NCBI GenBank assembly: GCA_021806645.1
Contig: JAJZQX010000009.1
Location: forward strand, 124,001-188,000
DNA length: 64,000 nt
Source of the DNA: Myxococcales bacterium
GTDB lineage: Bacteria; Myxococcota; Myxococcia; Myxococcales; Anaeromyxobacteraceae
Direction of reading: 5' to 3'
Under the pieces are notes generated by a model. That model was not told the DNA's origin, did not search any database, and saw only the letters and a list, made by a program, of their open reading frames with translations. Positions 54,741 to 62,401 of the stretch are shown here, one piece after another. The translations under genes were made by a program, and so were the position numbers. Positions within the stretch are counted from its first letter, which is position 1. Each line of letters begins with the position of its first letter.

Positions 54741-56039
54741 ATGCGTCTCGCCCACCACGTCGCGGCTCTCGACCGGGCGCCGCCGCTCCGGCTCACCGGC
54801 CGGCTCACGCAGGTCTCGGGGCTGGCCCTGGAAGCGGCCATGGCAGGGGTGAAGCTCGGCGACCTGGTCGAGGTGGAACGCCCGGGGCCGGCCCTGCTGG
54901 CCGAGGTGGTGGGGCTGCGGGAGGAGCGGGCCGTGCTCTTGCCGCTCGGCGATCCCACCGGCGTCGGGATCGACGCCGAGGTGCGGCCGCGCGGGGCGCC
55001 GCTCTCCGTGGGCGTCGGAGAGCGGCTGCTCGGCAGGGTCCTGGACGGCCTGGGCCGGCCCATCGACGGTGGCCCGCCGCCGGCCGGACTGGAGGCCTGG
55101 CCCGTCGATCGGCCGCCGCCGCACCCGCTCACCCGACGCCGCGTCCGCGAACCGTTGGCCCTCGGCGTGCGCGCGCTCGACGGCCTGCTCACGGCCGGAC
55201 GGGGCCAGCGGATCGGCCTCTTCGCCGGGGCTGGCGTCGGCAAGTCCACCTTGCTGGGCCAGGTGGCGCGTGGAGCCCGGGCCGACCTCTCGGTGGTCTG
55301 CCTGGTCGGCGAGCGCGGACGCGAGGTGCGGGAGTTCGTCGAGGAGGCCCTGGGCGGGGAAGGGCTGGCGCGCAGCGTGGTGGTGGTGGCGACCAGCGAC
55401 GCACCGGCGCTGGTCCGGCTCCGGGCCGCCCACGTGGCCACCTCGATCGCCGAGTGGTTCGCCGAGCGGGGCGCCGACGTGCTCTTCCTGCTCGACTCGG
55501 TCACCCGCTTCGCCCGGGCGCAGCGCGAGGTCGGCCTGGCGGCCGGAGAACCACCGGCCCGCCAGGGCTACCCGGCCTCGGTCTTCCAGGCCCTGCCTCG
55601 CCTGCTGGAGCGGACCGGCAACCGGGAGCGGGGGGGCATCACCGCCATCTACACGGTGCTGGTGGCGGGCGGGGACCTGGAGGAACCGATCGCCGACGAG
55701 GTTCGCGGCATTCTCGACGGTCACGTCGTGCTCGACCGGCGGCTGGCCGAGCGGGGCCATTACCCGGCCATCGACGTGCTGGCGAGCGTCTCACGCGTCA
55801 TGCCGCAGGTGACGAGCGGTGCCCACCGGGCGGCCGCGGCCCGGACCCGCTCCCTGCTGGCGGCGCTGGACCGGAGCCGGGACCTGGTGCAGCTGGGGGC
55901 CTACCAGCCGGGGAGCGACCCCGAGACCGATCGGGCGCTGGTTCGGCGCGAGGCGCTGGAGTCCTTCTTGCGCCAGGGGGCGGGGGAGGTGGCGTCCTTC
56001 GATACGACGCTGGCCCGGCTCGAGGAGGTGGCGACATGA
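54741..56039 (+). CDS. fliI: FliI/SctN-type export ATPase
   Basis: A 432-residue ATPase of the flagellar/type III secretion family. Walker A GLFAGAGVGKSTLLG, catalytic Glu in GERGREVREFVEE, Walker B DVLFLLDSVTRFARAQREV, the IGAY-type substrate segment LVQLGAYQPGSDPETD and ISAVxxPQVTS-like SVSRVMPQVTSGAH are present. It forms a hexamer that unfolds export substrates. The flagellar versus non-flagellar choice cannot be made from sequence alone. It starts 7 bases after the fliH-like gene and overlaps the next by ATGA. Confidence 0.92.
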   Translation: MRLAHHVAALDRAPPLRLTGRLTQVSGLALEAAMAGVKLGDLVEVERPGPALLAEVVGLREERAVLLPLGDPTGVGIDAEVRPRGAPLSVGVGERLLGRVLDGLGRPIDGGPPPAGLEAWPVDRPPPHPLTRRRVREPLALGVRALDGLLTAGRGQRIGLFAGAGVGKSTLLGQVARGARADLSVVCLVGERGREVREFVEEALGGEGLARSVVVVATSDAPALVRLRAAHVATSIAEWFAERGADVLFLLDSVTRFARAQREVGLAAGEPPARQGYPASVFQALPRLLERTGNRERGGITAIYTVLVAGGDLEEPIADEVRGILDGHVVLDRRLAERGHYPAIDVLASVSRVMPQVTSGAHRAAAARTRSLLAALDRSRDLVQLGAYQPGSDPETDRALVRREALESFLRQGAGEVASFDTTLARLEEVAT

Positions 56040-56494
56040 GGTGGGCGCTCCAACCGCTGCTCGACCTGCGCCGGCAGGAGGAGCACGATGCGACCGGCGC
56101 GCTGGGCCGGGCGGCGGCGCGGTCCCAGGCGGCCGGGGCCGAAGCGCTCGCGTTCCGCCGAGGGGCGTCGTCGGCCGCGTCGCGGGCCCTCATGTCCGGG
56201 GCTGGCGTGGAGGAGGCGCGATGGGCGGCACGCCTGCGCCTGGAGGCGGAGCGACTCCACCTGCTGGCGGACGAGGCCGAGGCGAAGGCCCAGGCCAGGG
56301 CTGCGGCCGTGGAGACCTGCCGTGTCGCCCTGCGCCAGGCGGCGCTCCGGCGCGACGTGGTGGAGCGACTCGAGATGGCGTGGCGACGGGCGAGGGCGGT
56401 GAGGGTGGCCCGCCGGGCCGAGGCCGCGCTCGACGACCGGCCCTGGCCTCAGCGCCGCTGCTTCTCGACCAGTCGGAACGAGACGCGACCCTGA
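56036..56494 (+). CDS. FliJ/SctO-like export stalk protein
   Basis: A 152-residue, Ala/Arg/Glu-rich helical protein that fits the FliJ antiparallel coiled coil (WALQPLLDLRRQEEHDATGA, RLRLEAERLHLLADEAEAKA, LRRDVVERLEMAWRRARA). FliJ inserts into the ATPase hexamer like the gamma stalk of F-ATPase. The call rests on size, composition and position directly after fliI. Its 3' end overlaps the convergent gene by 46 bases, so the last residues may not be conserved. Confidence 0.65.
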   Translation: MRWALQPLLDLRRQEEHDATGALGRAAARSQAAGAEALAFRRGASSAASRALMSGAGVEEARWAARLRLEAERLHLLADEAEAKAQARAAAVETCRVALRQAALRRDVVERLEMAWRRARAVRVARRAEAALDDRPWPQRRCFSTSRNETRP

Positions 56495-56949
56495 TCGCAC
56501 TGGATGGAGAGCTTCCCGGGCCTGTAACCGGCGGGGGGCGGCAGGCCGTCCTTGCGGAAGTCCTCGACCCTGGGCGTGATGGTGTCGCCGGCCCGGATGG
56601 TCCGTCGCTTCTCGTAGCGCCAGGTGTCGTCGAGCACCAGCGTCACCTCGGTCCAGATGCTGCTCTCGGTGTCGTTCCGAACCGAGATCACCTGGCCGAC
56701 GCTGGTCGCCTGGAGCCGGGCCACGGCACCGAGCGAGTTGGTCGGGCCTGACGATGGGCAGGCGGCCCAGAGGGTGACGACCGAGAGCAGGATCCAGGCG
56801 CCCACCACCGCCGACTTGCGCCGGAAGGCAGGGCTCGACTTCTTGAACCCGTCGACCACGTCGGTGGCCAGGTCGGTCGCCAGTTCCATGGCGGCGTTGC
56901 CGGCGCGGGCGGCGGCGGCGATGGAGGCGGGAGCGGGCGGTTTCGGCAT
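56449..56949 (-). CDS. Single-pass membrane protein, hypothetical
   Basis: A 166-residue protein that I do not recognise. An Ala-rich cytosolic N-terminus (ASIAAAARAGNAAMELATDL) leads to one transmembrane helix (about 45-64; VVGAWILLSVVTLWAA), then a beta-rich periplasmic domain (QVISVRNDTESSIWTEVTLV, LDDTWRYEKRRTI, GYRPGKLSIQCDQGRVSFRL) that resembles a small immunoglobulin-like or carbohydrate-binding sandwich. ATG 56949 is chosen; an earlier frame extension is Pro/Ser low complexity. Confidence 0.6.
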   Translation of the reverse strand: MPKPPAPASIAAAARAGNAAMELATDLATDVVDGFKKSSPAFRRKSAVVGAWILLSVVTLWAACPSSGPTNSLGAVARLQATSVGQVISVRNDTESSIWTEVTLVLDDTWRYEKRRTIRAGDTITPRVEDFRKDGLPPPAGYRPGKLSIQCDQGRVSFRLVEKQRR

Positions 56950-57109
56950 CGGAGAGGAGGGTAGTCCCGCCAGCGGGGGCGGGACAAGCGTCGATCGGCT
57001 CGAACTCCCGGGGGCGCTCCCGGCAGGCAAGCCTGGCGCTGCCGCGCGAAGCGCCGCCGTGGCCGCGGATATGGCGGTGGCGCCGGAGCGCCCGGGTTAG
57101 AATGCCCAG

Positions 57110-58138
57110 GTGTCGAACCCCGCCCGCCCCACGCCGATCCACGTCGCCGATCCCGCCTCGCTTCAGTCCCTCATCGAGGCGCTCCGACCCGAGCCGGTGC
57201 TGGCCATCGACACCGAGTCCAACAGCTTCCACGTCTACCGGGAGCGGGTCTGCCTGCTGCAGCTCTCGACCCGCTCGGCCGACTACATCGTCGATCCGAT
57301 CGCCGTGGACGTCCGCCCACTGGGTGAAGTCCTCTGCGATGGTCGCGAGACGGTGCTGCACGGCGCCGACTACGACGTCCGCTGCTTGCACCGGGAGTAC
57401 GGCTGGCGCTTGCCGCGCCTCTTCGACACCATGGTTGCGGCCCGACGGCTCGGGCGCCCAGGGCTCGGGCTGGCGGCGCTGGTGGAGGCCAAGTTCGGGG
57501 TCCGCATGTCGAAGGCCCATCAGCGGTCGGACTGGGGGCGGAGGCCGCTCAGCCGGGAGCAACTGCGGTACGCCTCGCTCGACACCCAGTTCCTCCTGCC
57601 CATCGCCGAGGAGTTCAAGGCCGAGCTGGCGGCGCGCGGTCTCACCGATCAGGCCGAGCAGGAGTTCCAGCGGATCTCCGCCGTGGTGCCGAAGGAGCGG
57701 GTCTTCGACACGGAGGGCTGGCGGCGGCTCAAGGGAGCGCGGGAACTCGACCCGGCCGGGAAGAAGCTGCTCCGTGCGCTCTGGCTGGCCCGGGAGGCCC
57801 GCGCTGACCAGGAGGACCGTCCGCCATTCAAGGTGCTCGGCGAGCCGACCATGGTGGAGATCGCCTCGCGCCGGCCCACCACTCGCGAGGCGCTGGAGAA
57901 GATCCCCGGGATCTCCCCGCAGGTGCTTCGCCGGCTGGGCGACGCCATCGACGCGGCCCTGCGCGACGCCGGATCCGACCAGGGCACGTCGCATGATCCC
58001 CAGCCCGCGCCGGAGAACGACGCCGGCGTTCGCGGCCCGGGGTCACGGGATGCTCCTCAGAACGCCACCCCCTCGACGGGCGCCGGGACGGGCGCCGCCG
58101 GATCGAGCAGGGCTGGCAACCCGGCCAACCGCCGGTAG
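57110..58138 (+). CDS. rnd: Ribonuclease D-like 3'-5' exonuclease
   Basis: A 342-residue exoribonuclease that trims stable RNA 3' ends. The DEDDy catalytic set is visible: Asp and Glu in VLAIDTESNSF, Asp in HGADYDVRCL, and Tyr/Asp in RYASLDTQFL. An HRDC helical domain follows (about 200-285; LLRALWLAREARADQEDRPP, REALEKIPGISPQVLRRL). The last 50 residues are low complexity and are read antisense to the lytic transglycosylase 3' end (82-base overlap), so they may be a read-through extension. GTG 57110. Confidence 0.9.
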   Translation: MSNPARPTPIHVADPASLQSLIEALRPEPVLAIDTESNSFHVYRERVCLLQLSTRSADYIVDPIAVDVRPLGEVLCDGRETVLHGADYDVRCLHREYGWRLPRLFDTMVAARRLGRPGLGLAALVEAKFGVRMSKAHQRSDWGRRPLSREQLRYASLDTQFLLPIAEEFKAELAARGLTDQAEQEFQRISAVVPKERVFDTEGWRRLKGARELDPAGKKLLRALWLAREARADQEDRPPFKVLGEPTMVEIASRRPTTREALEKIPGISPQVLRRLGDAIDAALRDAGSDQGTSHDPQPAPENDAGVRGPGSRDAPQNATPSTGAGTGAAGSSRAGNPANRR

Positions 58139-60222
58139 ACCTCGCGCGACGCGAGGACCACCTTCACGTAGAGCCGCGTCTCCCGGTACGGGATGTCCTC
58201 CACCCACTCGTCGAGGGGCTGACCGGCAGGCGGCGTGCTCCAGCCGGCCGGCGGCGCGGGGCCGGCGTTGTAGGCGGCGAGCGCACCGGCGTCGCTTCCG
58301 AAGCGATCCCGGAGCAGACCGAGGTAGAGCGCCGCCAGCGGGAGATTGGTGGCGGGGGTGGTGAGCAGCGAGGCGGGGTTCCCGGACAGCCCGGCCAGCA
58401 GGCCAAGTCGCTCCGCCGTCCTGGGAAGCAGCTGGCCGAGCCCGATGGCGCCGGACCGGCTCCGGGACCCTTCGCGGAAGCCCGACTCGCGCCGCACCAG
58501 GGCCAGGAGGAGCGCTTCGTCGAGGCCGGTGGCGCGGGAGGCCGGCGTCACCACCTCCCCGAACGCCGCCGGGTAGAGCCAGCGATCGGTTCCAGGGGCA
58601 TGGCCGAGCAGGTCACGCGCCACGCGGAGGGCGAGGGCCGGTTCGCCCGCGAAGGTGGCGAGGCGGCAGACCTCCACTGCGGTGGCCCGGGCCGCGCCGC
58701 GGCGGGCCAGCCGCTCGAGGGCCTGCACCGCCGCGTCGCGGCCGCCGAGTGCGAACATCGCGGCGGCGGCGCGCAGCCGCTCCAGGCTGGCGTCATCGGG
58801 CCGGCCGGAGACCGGGAGCATGAGGGAAGGCCACGGGGGCGGCGTGGCACCGAGCTGCTCCAGCCGCCGCCGCGCCAGCCAGCCGTACCAGCCGTCGCCA
58901 CCCGCCAGCGCCGCCCGGCGCAGCCGTTCGCGAGCACGCGCAGGGGAGCCGTCCAGCCTCCCTTCCCAGTAGAGGGCCGCGTCGGCCAGGGGGCCCGTCT
59001 CCAGCCGCGCCAGCCGGGCCCGCGTCCCGCGCCGGTCCCCGCCACGGAAGCTCGACCAGGCGGCGAACCATCGGGCCTCGTCAGCGCGCGGCGACGCGGG
59101 GCGGGCGCGGAGGAAGGCGTCGAGCCTTGCCGTGGCCTTCTTGAAGTCGCCGGCGTCGTACCAGAGCCAGGCTGCGAGGTAGGCCGACTCGTCGGTCACC
59201 TCGCGGCTCCGCTGGTCGCCGAGCCCAGGGATGACCGCCTGGCTCCCGGCCACGGCGCGGTACCGCGTGATCGCCTCACCGGTCCGGCCGGCCCGCGAGG
59301 CGTCCCGCGCCAGCAGCCACTGGGTGCCGCGCCGGACACCAGGGTCGCTCGACCCGGCCAGCGGCCGCGCCAGCTCGACGGCCTCCTCGAAGCGGCCGAG
59401 GCTGGCCAGCGCCATCGCCTGGGCCAGGGCCGCTGGAGCGGCTGCGGCGGACGGCATGGCCCCCGCGTCCAGCTCCGCCTCGGCCAGCGCCTCGGCGGCG
59501 CGCCCCCGCTGGAGCAGGCGCTCCGCGCGCCTGAGCCGGTCGCCGCCCGAGAGCCGGGCCCCGGCGCCACCCGCCGCTGTCCACCTCTGGAGCACGGCCG
59601 CCGCCTCGACCCCTTCCGGCTGATCGGCCTCCTCGATGGCCAGGGCCCGGTAGCCGGCGAGCGCCTCGGCGTCAAGCCCCGCGAGCCGCCTGGCCGCTGC
59701 GAGCAGGAGCCTCCCGCGCCGCGCGGAGGGGTCATCGCGGCCGCCGCTCAGCAGGGCTTCGAGGCGCTGGATGGCCGGCTCGACCTGGCCCGCGGCGAGC
59801 AGCGCTTCGGCCTCGAGCCAGCGAGCGCTCCGGGGAGCGAGCGCCTGGCCCAGCTTCGCCGCCTGGGCCAGCGGCACGAGCGCCTCCCTGGGACGGCCGA
59901 CCTCGAGGAAGGCCCGGGCGAGGGCCAGCCGAAGCAGCCCCTCCAGGCCGGCGCCAGGGTCGGCGAGGGCGGCCTGGAGCGGCTCGAGGGCCTCGGCCGG
60001 GCGGCCGGCCCGAAGCAGGGCCAGTCCAAGGGTCGCGGCCAGCTGGGCTCCCATCGGCCCCCCGGGTAGCGCCGTCCAGGCGGTCCGGGCGGCCGGGATG
60101 CCGGCCGCGGTGTCGCCGCGACGGAGGGCCTCGGCGGCGATCCCCAGGCCGGACAGGGCGTTGCACAGGGGTTCGGAGGCGAAGGCCGGAGGGGCACCCA
60201 GCATGGCCATCAGGATCGGCAC
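58057..60222 (-). CDS. Soluble lytic murein transglycosylase (Slt-like)
   Basis: A 721-residue periplasmic enzyme that cleaves peptidoglycan glycan strands, leaving 1,6-anhydro ends. A hydrophobic signal (PILMAMLGAPPAFAS) is followed by a long Ala-rich helical superhelix (residues about 30-560, TPR-like units such as AGRPAEALEPLQAALADPGA), then the lysozyme-like SLT domain: catalytic Glu in LVRRESGFREGSRSRSGAI, GLGQLLPRTA, LAAYNAGP, and PYRETRLYVKVVL. GTG 60222 is chosen; ATG 60210 would give an even shorter signal. Neither has a basic N-terminus, so the start may lie further upstream. Confidence 0.87.
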   Translation of the reverse strand: MPILMAMLGAPPAFASEPLCNALSGLGIAAEALRRGDTAAGIPAARTAWTALPGGPMGAQLAATLGLALLRAGRPAEALEPLQAALADPGAGLEGLLRLALARAFLEVGRPREALVPLAQAAKLGQALAPRSARWLEAEALLAAGQVEPAIQRLEALLSGGRDDPSARRGRLLLAAARRLAGLDAEALAGYRALAIEEADQPEGVEAAAVLQRWTAAGGAGARLSGGDRLRRAERLLQRGRAAEALAEAELDAGAMPSAAAAPAALAQAMALASLGRFEEAVELARPLAGSSDPGVRRGTQWLLARDASRAGRTGEAITRYRAVAGSQAVIPGLGDQRSREVTDESAYLAAWLWYDAGDFKKATARLDAFLRARPASPRADEARWFAAWSSFRGGDRRGTRARLARLETGPLADAALYWEGRLDGSPARARERLRRAALAGGDGWYGWLARRRLEQLGATPPPWPSLMLPVSGRPDDASLERLRAAAAMFALGGRDAAVQALERLARRGAARATAVEVCRLATFAGEPALALRVARDLLGHAPGTDRWLYPAAFGEVVTPASRATGLDEALLLALVRRESGFREGSRSRSGAIGLGQLLPRTAERLGLLAGLSGNPASLLTTPATNLPLAALYLGLLRDRFGSDAGALAAYNAGPAPPAGWSTPPAGQPLDEWVEDIPYRETRLYVKVVLASREVYRRLAGLPALLDPAAPVPAPVEGVAF

Positions 60223-60372
60223 CCACCGCCAGCCGGGTCGGGATCCAGGGGGGCTTGCAACACCAGATCGCGACGCGCTATGGACGATGGGTGCCCCGAT
60301 CTGGCCTCCCCGCCCGAGGCGGCCAGGGCAGTTCGACGACGAGGTGGCTGCGTCGGCCACCAGGAGGCGATC

Positions 60373-60597
60373 TTGCTCGCCAAGCCTTGCCCCACGGAAC
60401 TGGTCAACTTGATCAGCCCGGACCGCGGCCTCGACGACCAGCGGAACCTGTTCTGCACGCATTACGACGACTGCCTCGACGAGGCCATCCGGCAGGGGTG
60501 GAATAGCTGGTGCTGTACGCGCTGCGGCCTGAGCGCGATCGGGCCTGGCGAAGCCGACAGCATAGACACCTTCGCCACGCAGCGCCGGTTGGCCTAG
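60373..60597 (+). CDS. Cysteine-containing 74-residue hypothetical protein
   Basis: I do not recognise this small soluble protein. It starts at TTG 60373, supported by a perfect AGGAGG five bases upstream (60362-60367); a longer frame reads poorly. Residues: PCPTELVNLISPDRGLDD, NLFCTHYDDCLDEAIRQGWN, SWCCTRCGLS. The paired cysteines (CTHYDDC and CCTRC) suggest a metal-binding knuckle. It lies between two minus-strand genes, divergent from the transglycosylase. Confidence 0.65.
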   Translation: MLAKPCPTELVNLISPDRGLDDQRNLFCTHYDDCLDEAIRQGWNSWCCTRCGLSAIGPGEADSIDTFATQRRLA

Positions 60598-60617
60598 CCG
60601 GGCTGGCGGCCGGGCGC

Positions 60618-61949
60618 TCATCGATCCTCCGCCCGTCGAGCCCGCCACTCCGGCGGCGTCGGGGACGCGGCCGTTCCGTGGGGCGGCTCCACGAACACCT
60701 CCGTCAGGTAGACCACCGGTCCACCTCCGGGGAGCATGGCGCGGGCGATGCCGACCCCGACCCGGGTTGGGCCGGTGGTCAACAGGTTGTCTCGGTGAGC
60801 CGGGCTCTCCTCGGTCGCCTCGTGTGCGGCGAGGGCCGTCTGCCCCTTGGCGAGGTTCTCCATCACCTTGCGGAACGGGATGTGGGCACGGCGCAGCCGC
60901 TCGCCGATGGTGCCCGAGCCGGGGAGGATGTGGGCCAGCAGCCCCTGGCGCAGCATCTCGGCGCTGTGCGCTCGGGCCACCGCCTGCAGGGCCGGCGAGG
61001 CCTCGAGCGGCGGTAGTCCGTAACGCCCCCTGGTGGCGTTGATGGCCTCGAGGACCCGCGCCTCGGCCGCGGCGGGATCGGCGGGATCGGGTCCGGCGGG
61101 AGGGCCTGTCGCGGCGGCCGGGGACTCCTCGCCGGCGCCGACGGCGAGCAGCGCCAGCACCTCGGGCCCGTTCAGGCCACGCCCCACCACCTCCACGAGC
61201 CACCGCCCCCGCTTGTCGAAGTGCAGGGCGGCCCTGAAGCGGCGCTCCCCCGAGACCGACCGCTCCAGCACGGTGCCATCCGGCGCCGTGACGAAGAGGC
61301 GTGGCTCGGCGAGGCCGGTGACCAGCTCACCTTCGAGGACCGCGGTGTCACCGACCGCCACGGCACGGGGGAAGGGGCGGAGCGGGGCCCGCCGGGGGGA
61401 GGCCAGCAGTACGAGCCACGCCGTGCCGTCCCGTTCCACCACGCCGGCACCGAGGTGGCCCGCGAACGAGCGGGCGGAGATGACCGGCGAGAGGGCCTCG
61501 GCCACCCGGGCGGGTGGACCGGAGATCAAGTAGGCGAGAGGTGCAGGATCGGAGGCGGCGGCGTTCCAGAGGGCGTCCCGGACGTGCTCCCGGGACAGGG
61601 GCGCCGGGTCGCCCGAGGCGGCCAGGGCGGCCAGCTCTCGGGCGGCGAGCGCCAGCACGGGGGAGCGAGCGGGGGATGGATCTCCGGGACGATGGAGGCG
61701 GGGCGAGGCCAGTTCCATGGCGCGACGCTCGATGGGCGCGAACTCCAGCCGGGGCTCGACGCCGTACCGGAGCATCGCCAGGGCCGGGGCGGGTCGGTTC
61801 GATCCGACCACCGCGGTGCGGGGCGGGGTGGGCGAAGCGGCTCGGCCCTGGCCAGCGGCGCAGGCAGCCAGCGCGGCGGCCGCGGCCAGCGCAGCCAGTG
61901 GTTGGTGCGAGGGGCGGCGACCGTATGCGCTCCTCCCCCGGCTTGTCAG
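60618..61949 (-). CDS. CAP-domain (SCP/PR-1-like) lipoprotein
   Basis: A 443-residue exported protein. The N-terminal region has a lipobox-like signal (LAALAAAAALAACAAG), so it is probably lipid-anchored. The middle is beta-rich (SVSGERRFRAALHFDKRGRW), and the C-terminal CAP domain (about 300-430) has AINATRGRYGLPPLEASPAL, ARAHSAEMLRQGLLAHI, and PAHRDNLLTTGPTRVGVGIA. No ATG/GTG/TTG lies before the signal. The best start is CTG 61949, which overlaps the DUF721 stop and has GGGAGGAG just upstream. Confidence 0.75.
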   Translation of the reverse strand: MTSRGRSAYGRRPSHQPLAALAAAAALAACAAGQGRAASPTPPRTAVVGSNRPAPALAMLRYGVEPRLEFAPIERRAMELASPRLHRPGDPSPARSPVLALAARELAALAASGDPAPLSREHVRDALWNAAASDPAPLAYLISGPPARVAEALSPVISARSFAGHLGAGVVERDGTAWLVLLASPRRAPLRPFPRAVAVGDTAVLEGELVTGLAEPRLFVTAPDGTVLERSVSGERRFRAALHFDKRGRWLVEVVGRGLNGPEVLALLAVGAGEESPAAATGPPAGPDPADPAAAEARVLEAINATRGRYGLPPLEASPALQAVARAHSAEMLRQGLLAHILPGSGTIGERLRRAHIPFRKVMENLAKGQTALAAHEATEESPAHRDNLLTTGPTRVGVGIARAMLPGGGPVVYLTEVFVEPPHGTAASPTPPEWRARRAEDR

Positions 61950-62254
61950 GGGCTCCTCCCGATCGGGCCGACGCGGATGTCGAGGCCGCGCGCCGCGGGG
62001 CGGCCGAGCCGGGCGTTCACCCGGGCGCAGATCTCGTCGGCGAGCGCTTCGACCTGGGCCGCCCACTCCTGACCGGAGACCAGCACCAGCAGCCGTCCGT
62101 CCCGCATGACGCCCCGAAAGGAGGCCGAACGGGAGAGCCGCTGGCCGCACGCCTCGACGAAGGCCGCCGCGATGGCCGCTTCCCCGGTCTCGCGGTGGCG
62201 TCCGAGCACCTCCGCGAGGGCCGAGGCCACCGATTGTCGCCGTCCTCGCATCAT
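61946..62254 (-). CDS. DUF721/DciA-like protein
   Basis: A 102-residue protein of the DUF721 group, related to DciA, which helps load the replicative helicase in many bacteria. Pattern: SVASALAEVLGRHRETGEAA, FVEACGQRLSRSASFRGVMR, DGRLLVLVSGQEWAAQVEAL. It lacks the long C-terminal part of some DciA proteins. The start is one of two adjacent ATGs (62254 or 62251). The CAP lipoprotein follows on the same strand. Confidence 0.75.
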   Translation of the reverse strand: MMRGRRQSVASALAEVLGRHRETGEAAIAAAFVEACGQRLSRSASFRGVMRDGRLLVLVSGQEWAAQVEALADEICARVNARLGRPAARGLDIRVGPIGRSP

Positions 62255-62401
62255 CTTGCGAAGCTAGGGGCCGAAGGGCCCGAGCGTCAAGGAGCCCTCC
62301 CCGGGCGCCAAGGGCGGCTGGTGAAGCTGGTGCGGCAAGGGGCCGCGCCAGGCGGCTGGAAGTGTTCGATGTGCTACCTTCGGGTGCGGTCCTCGCCAGC
62401 G

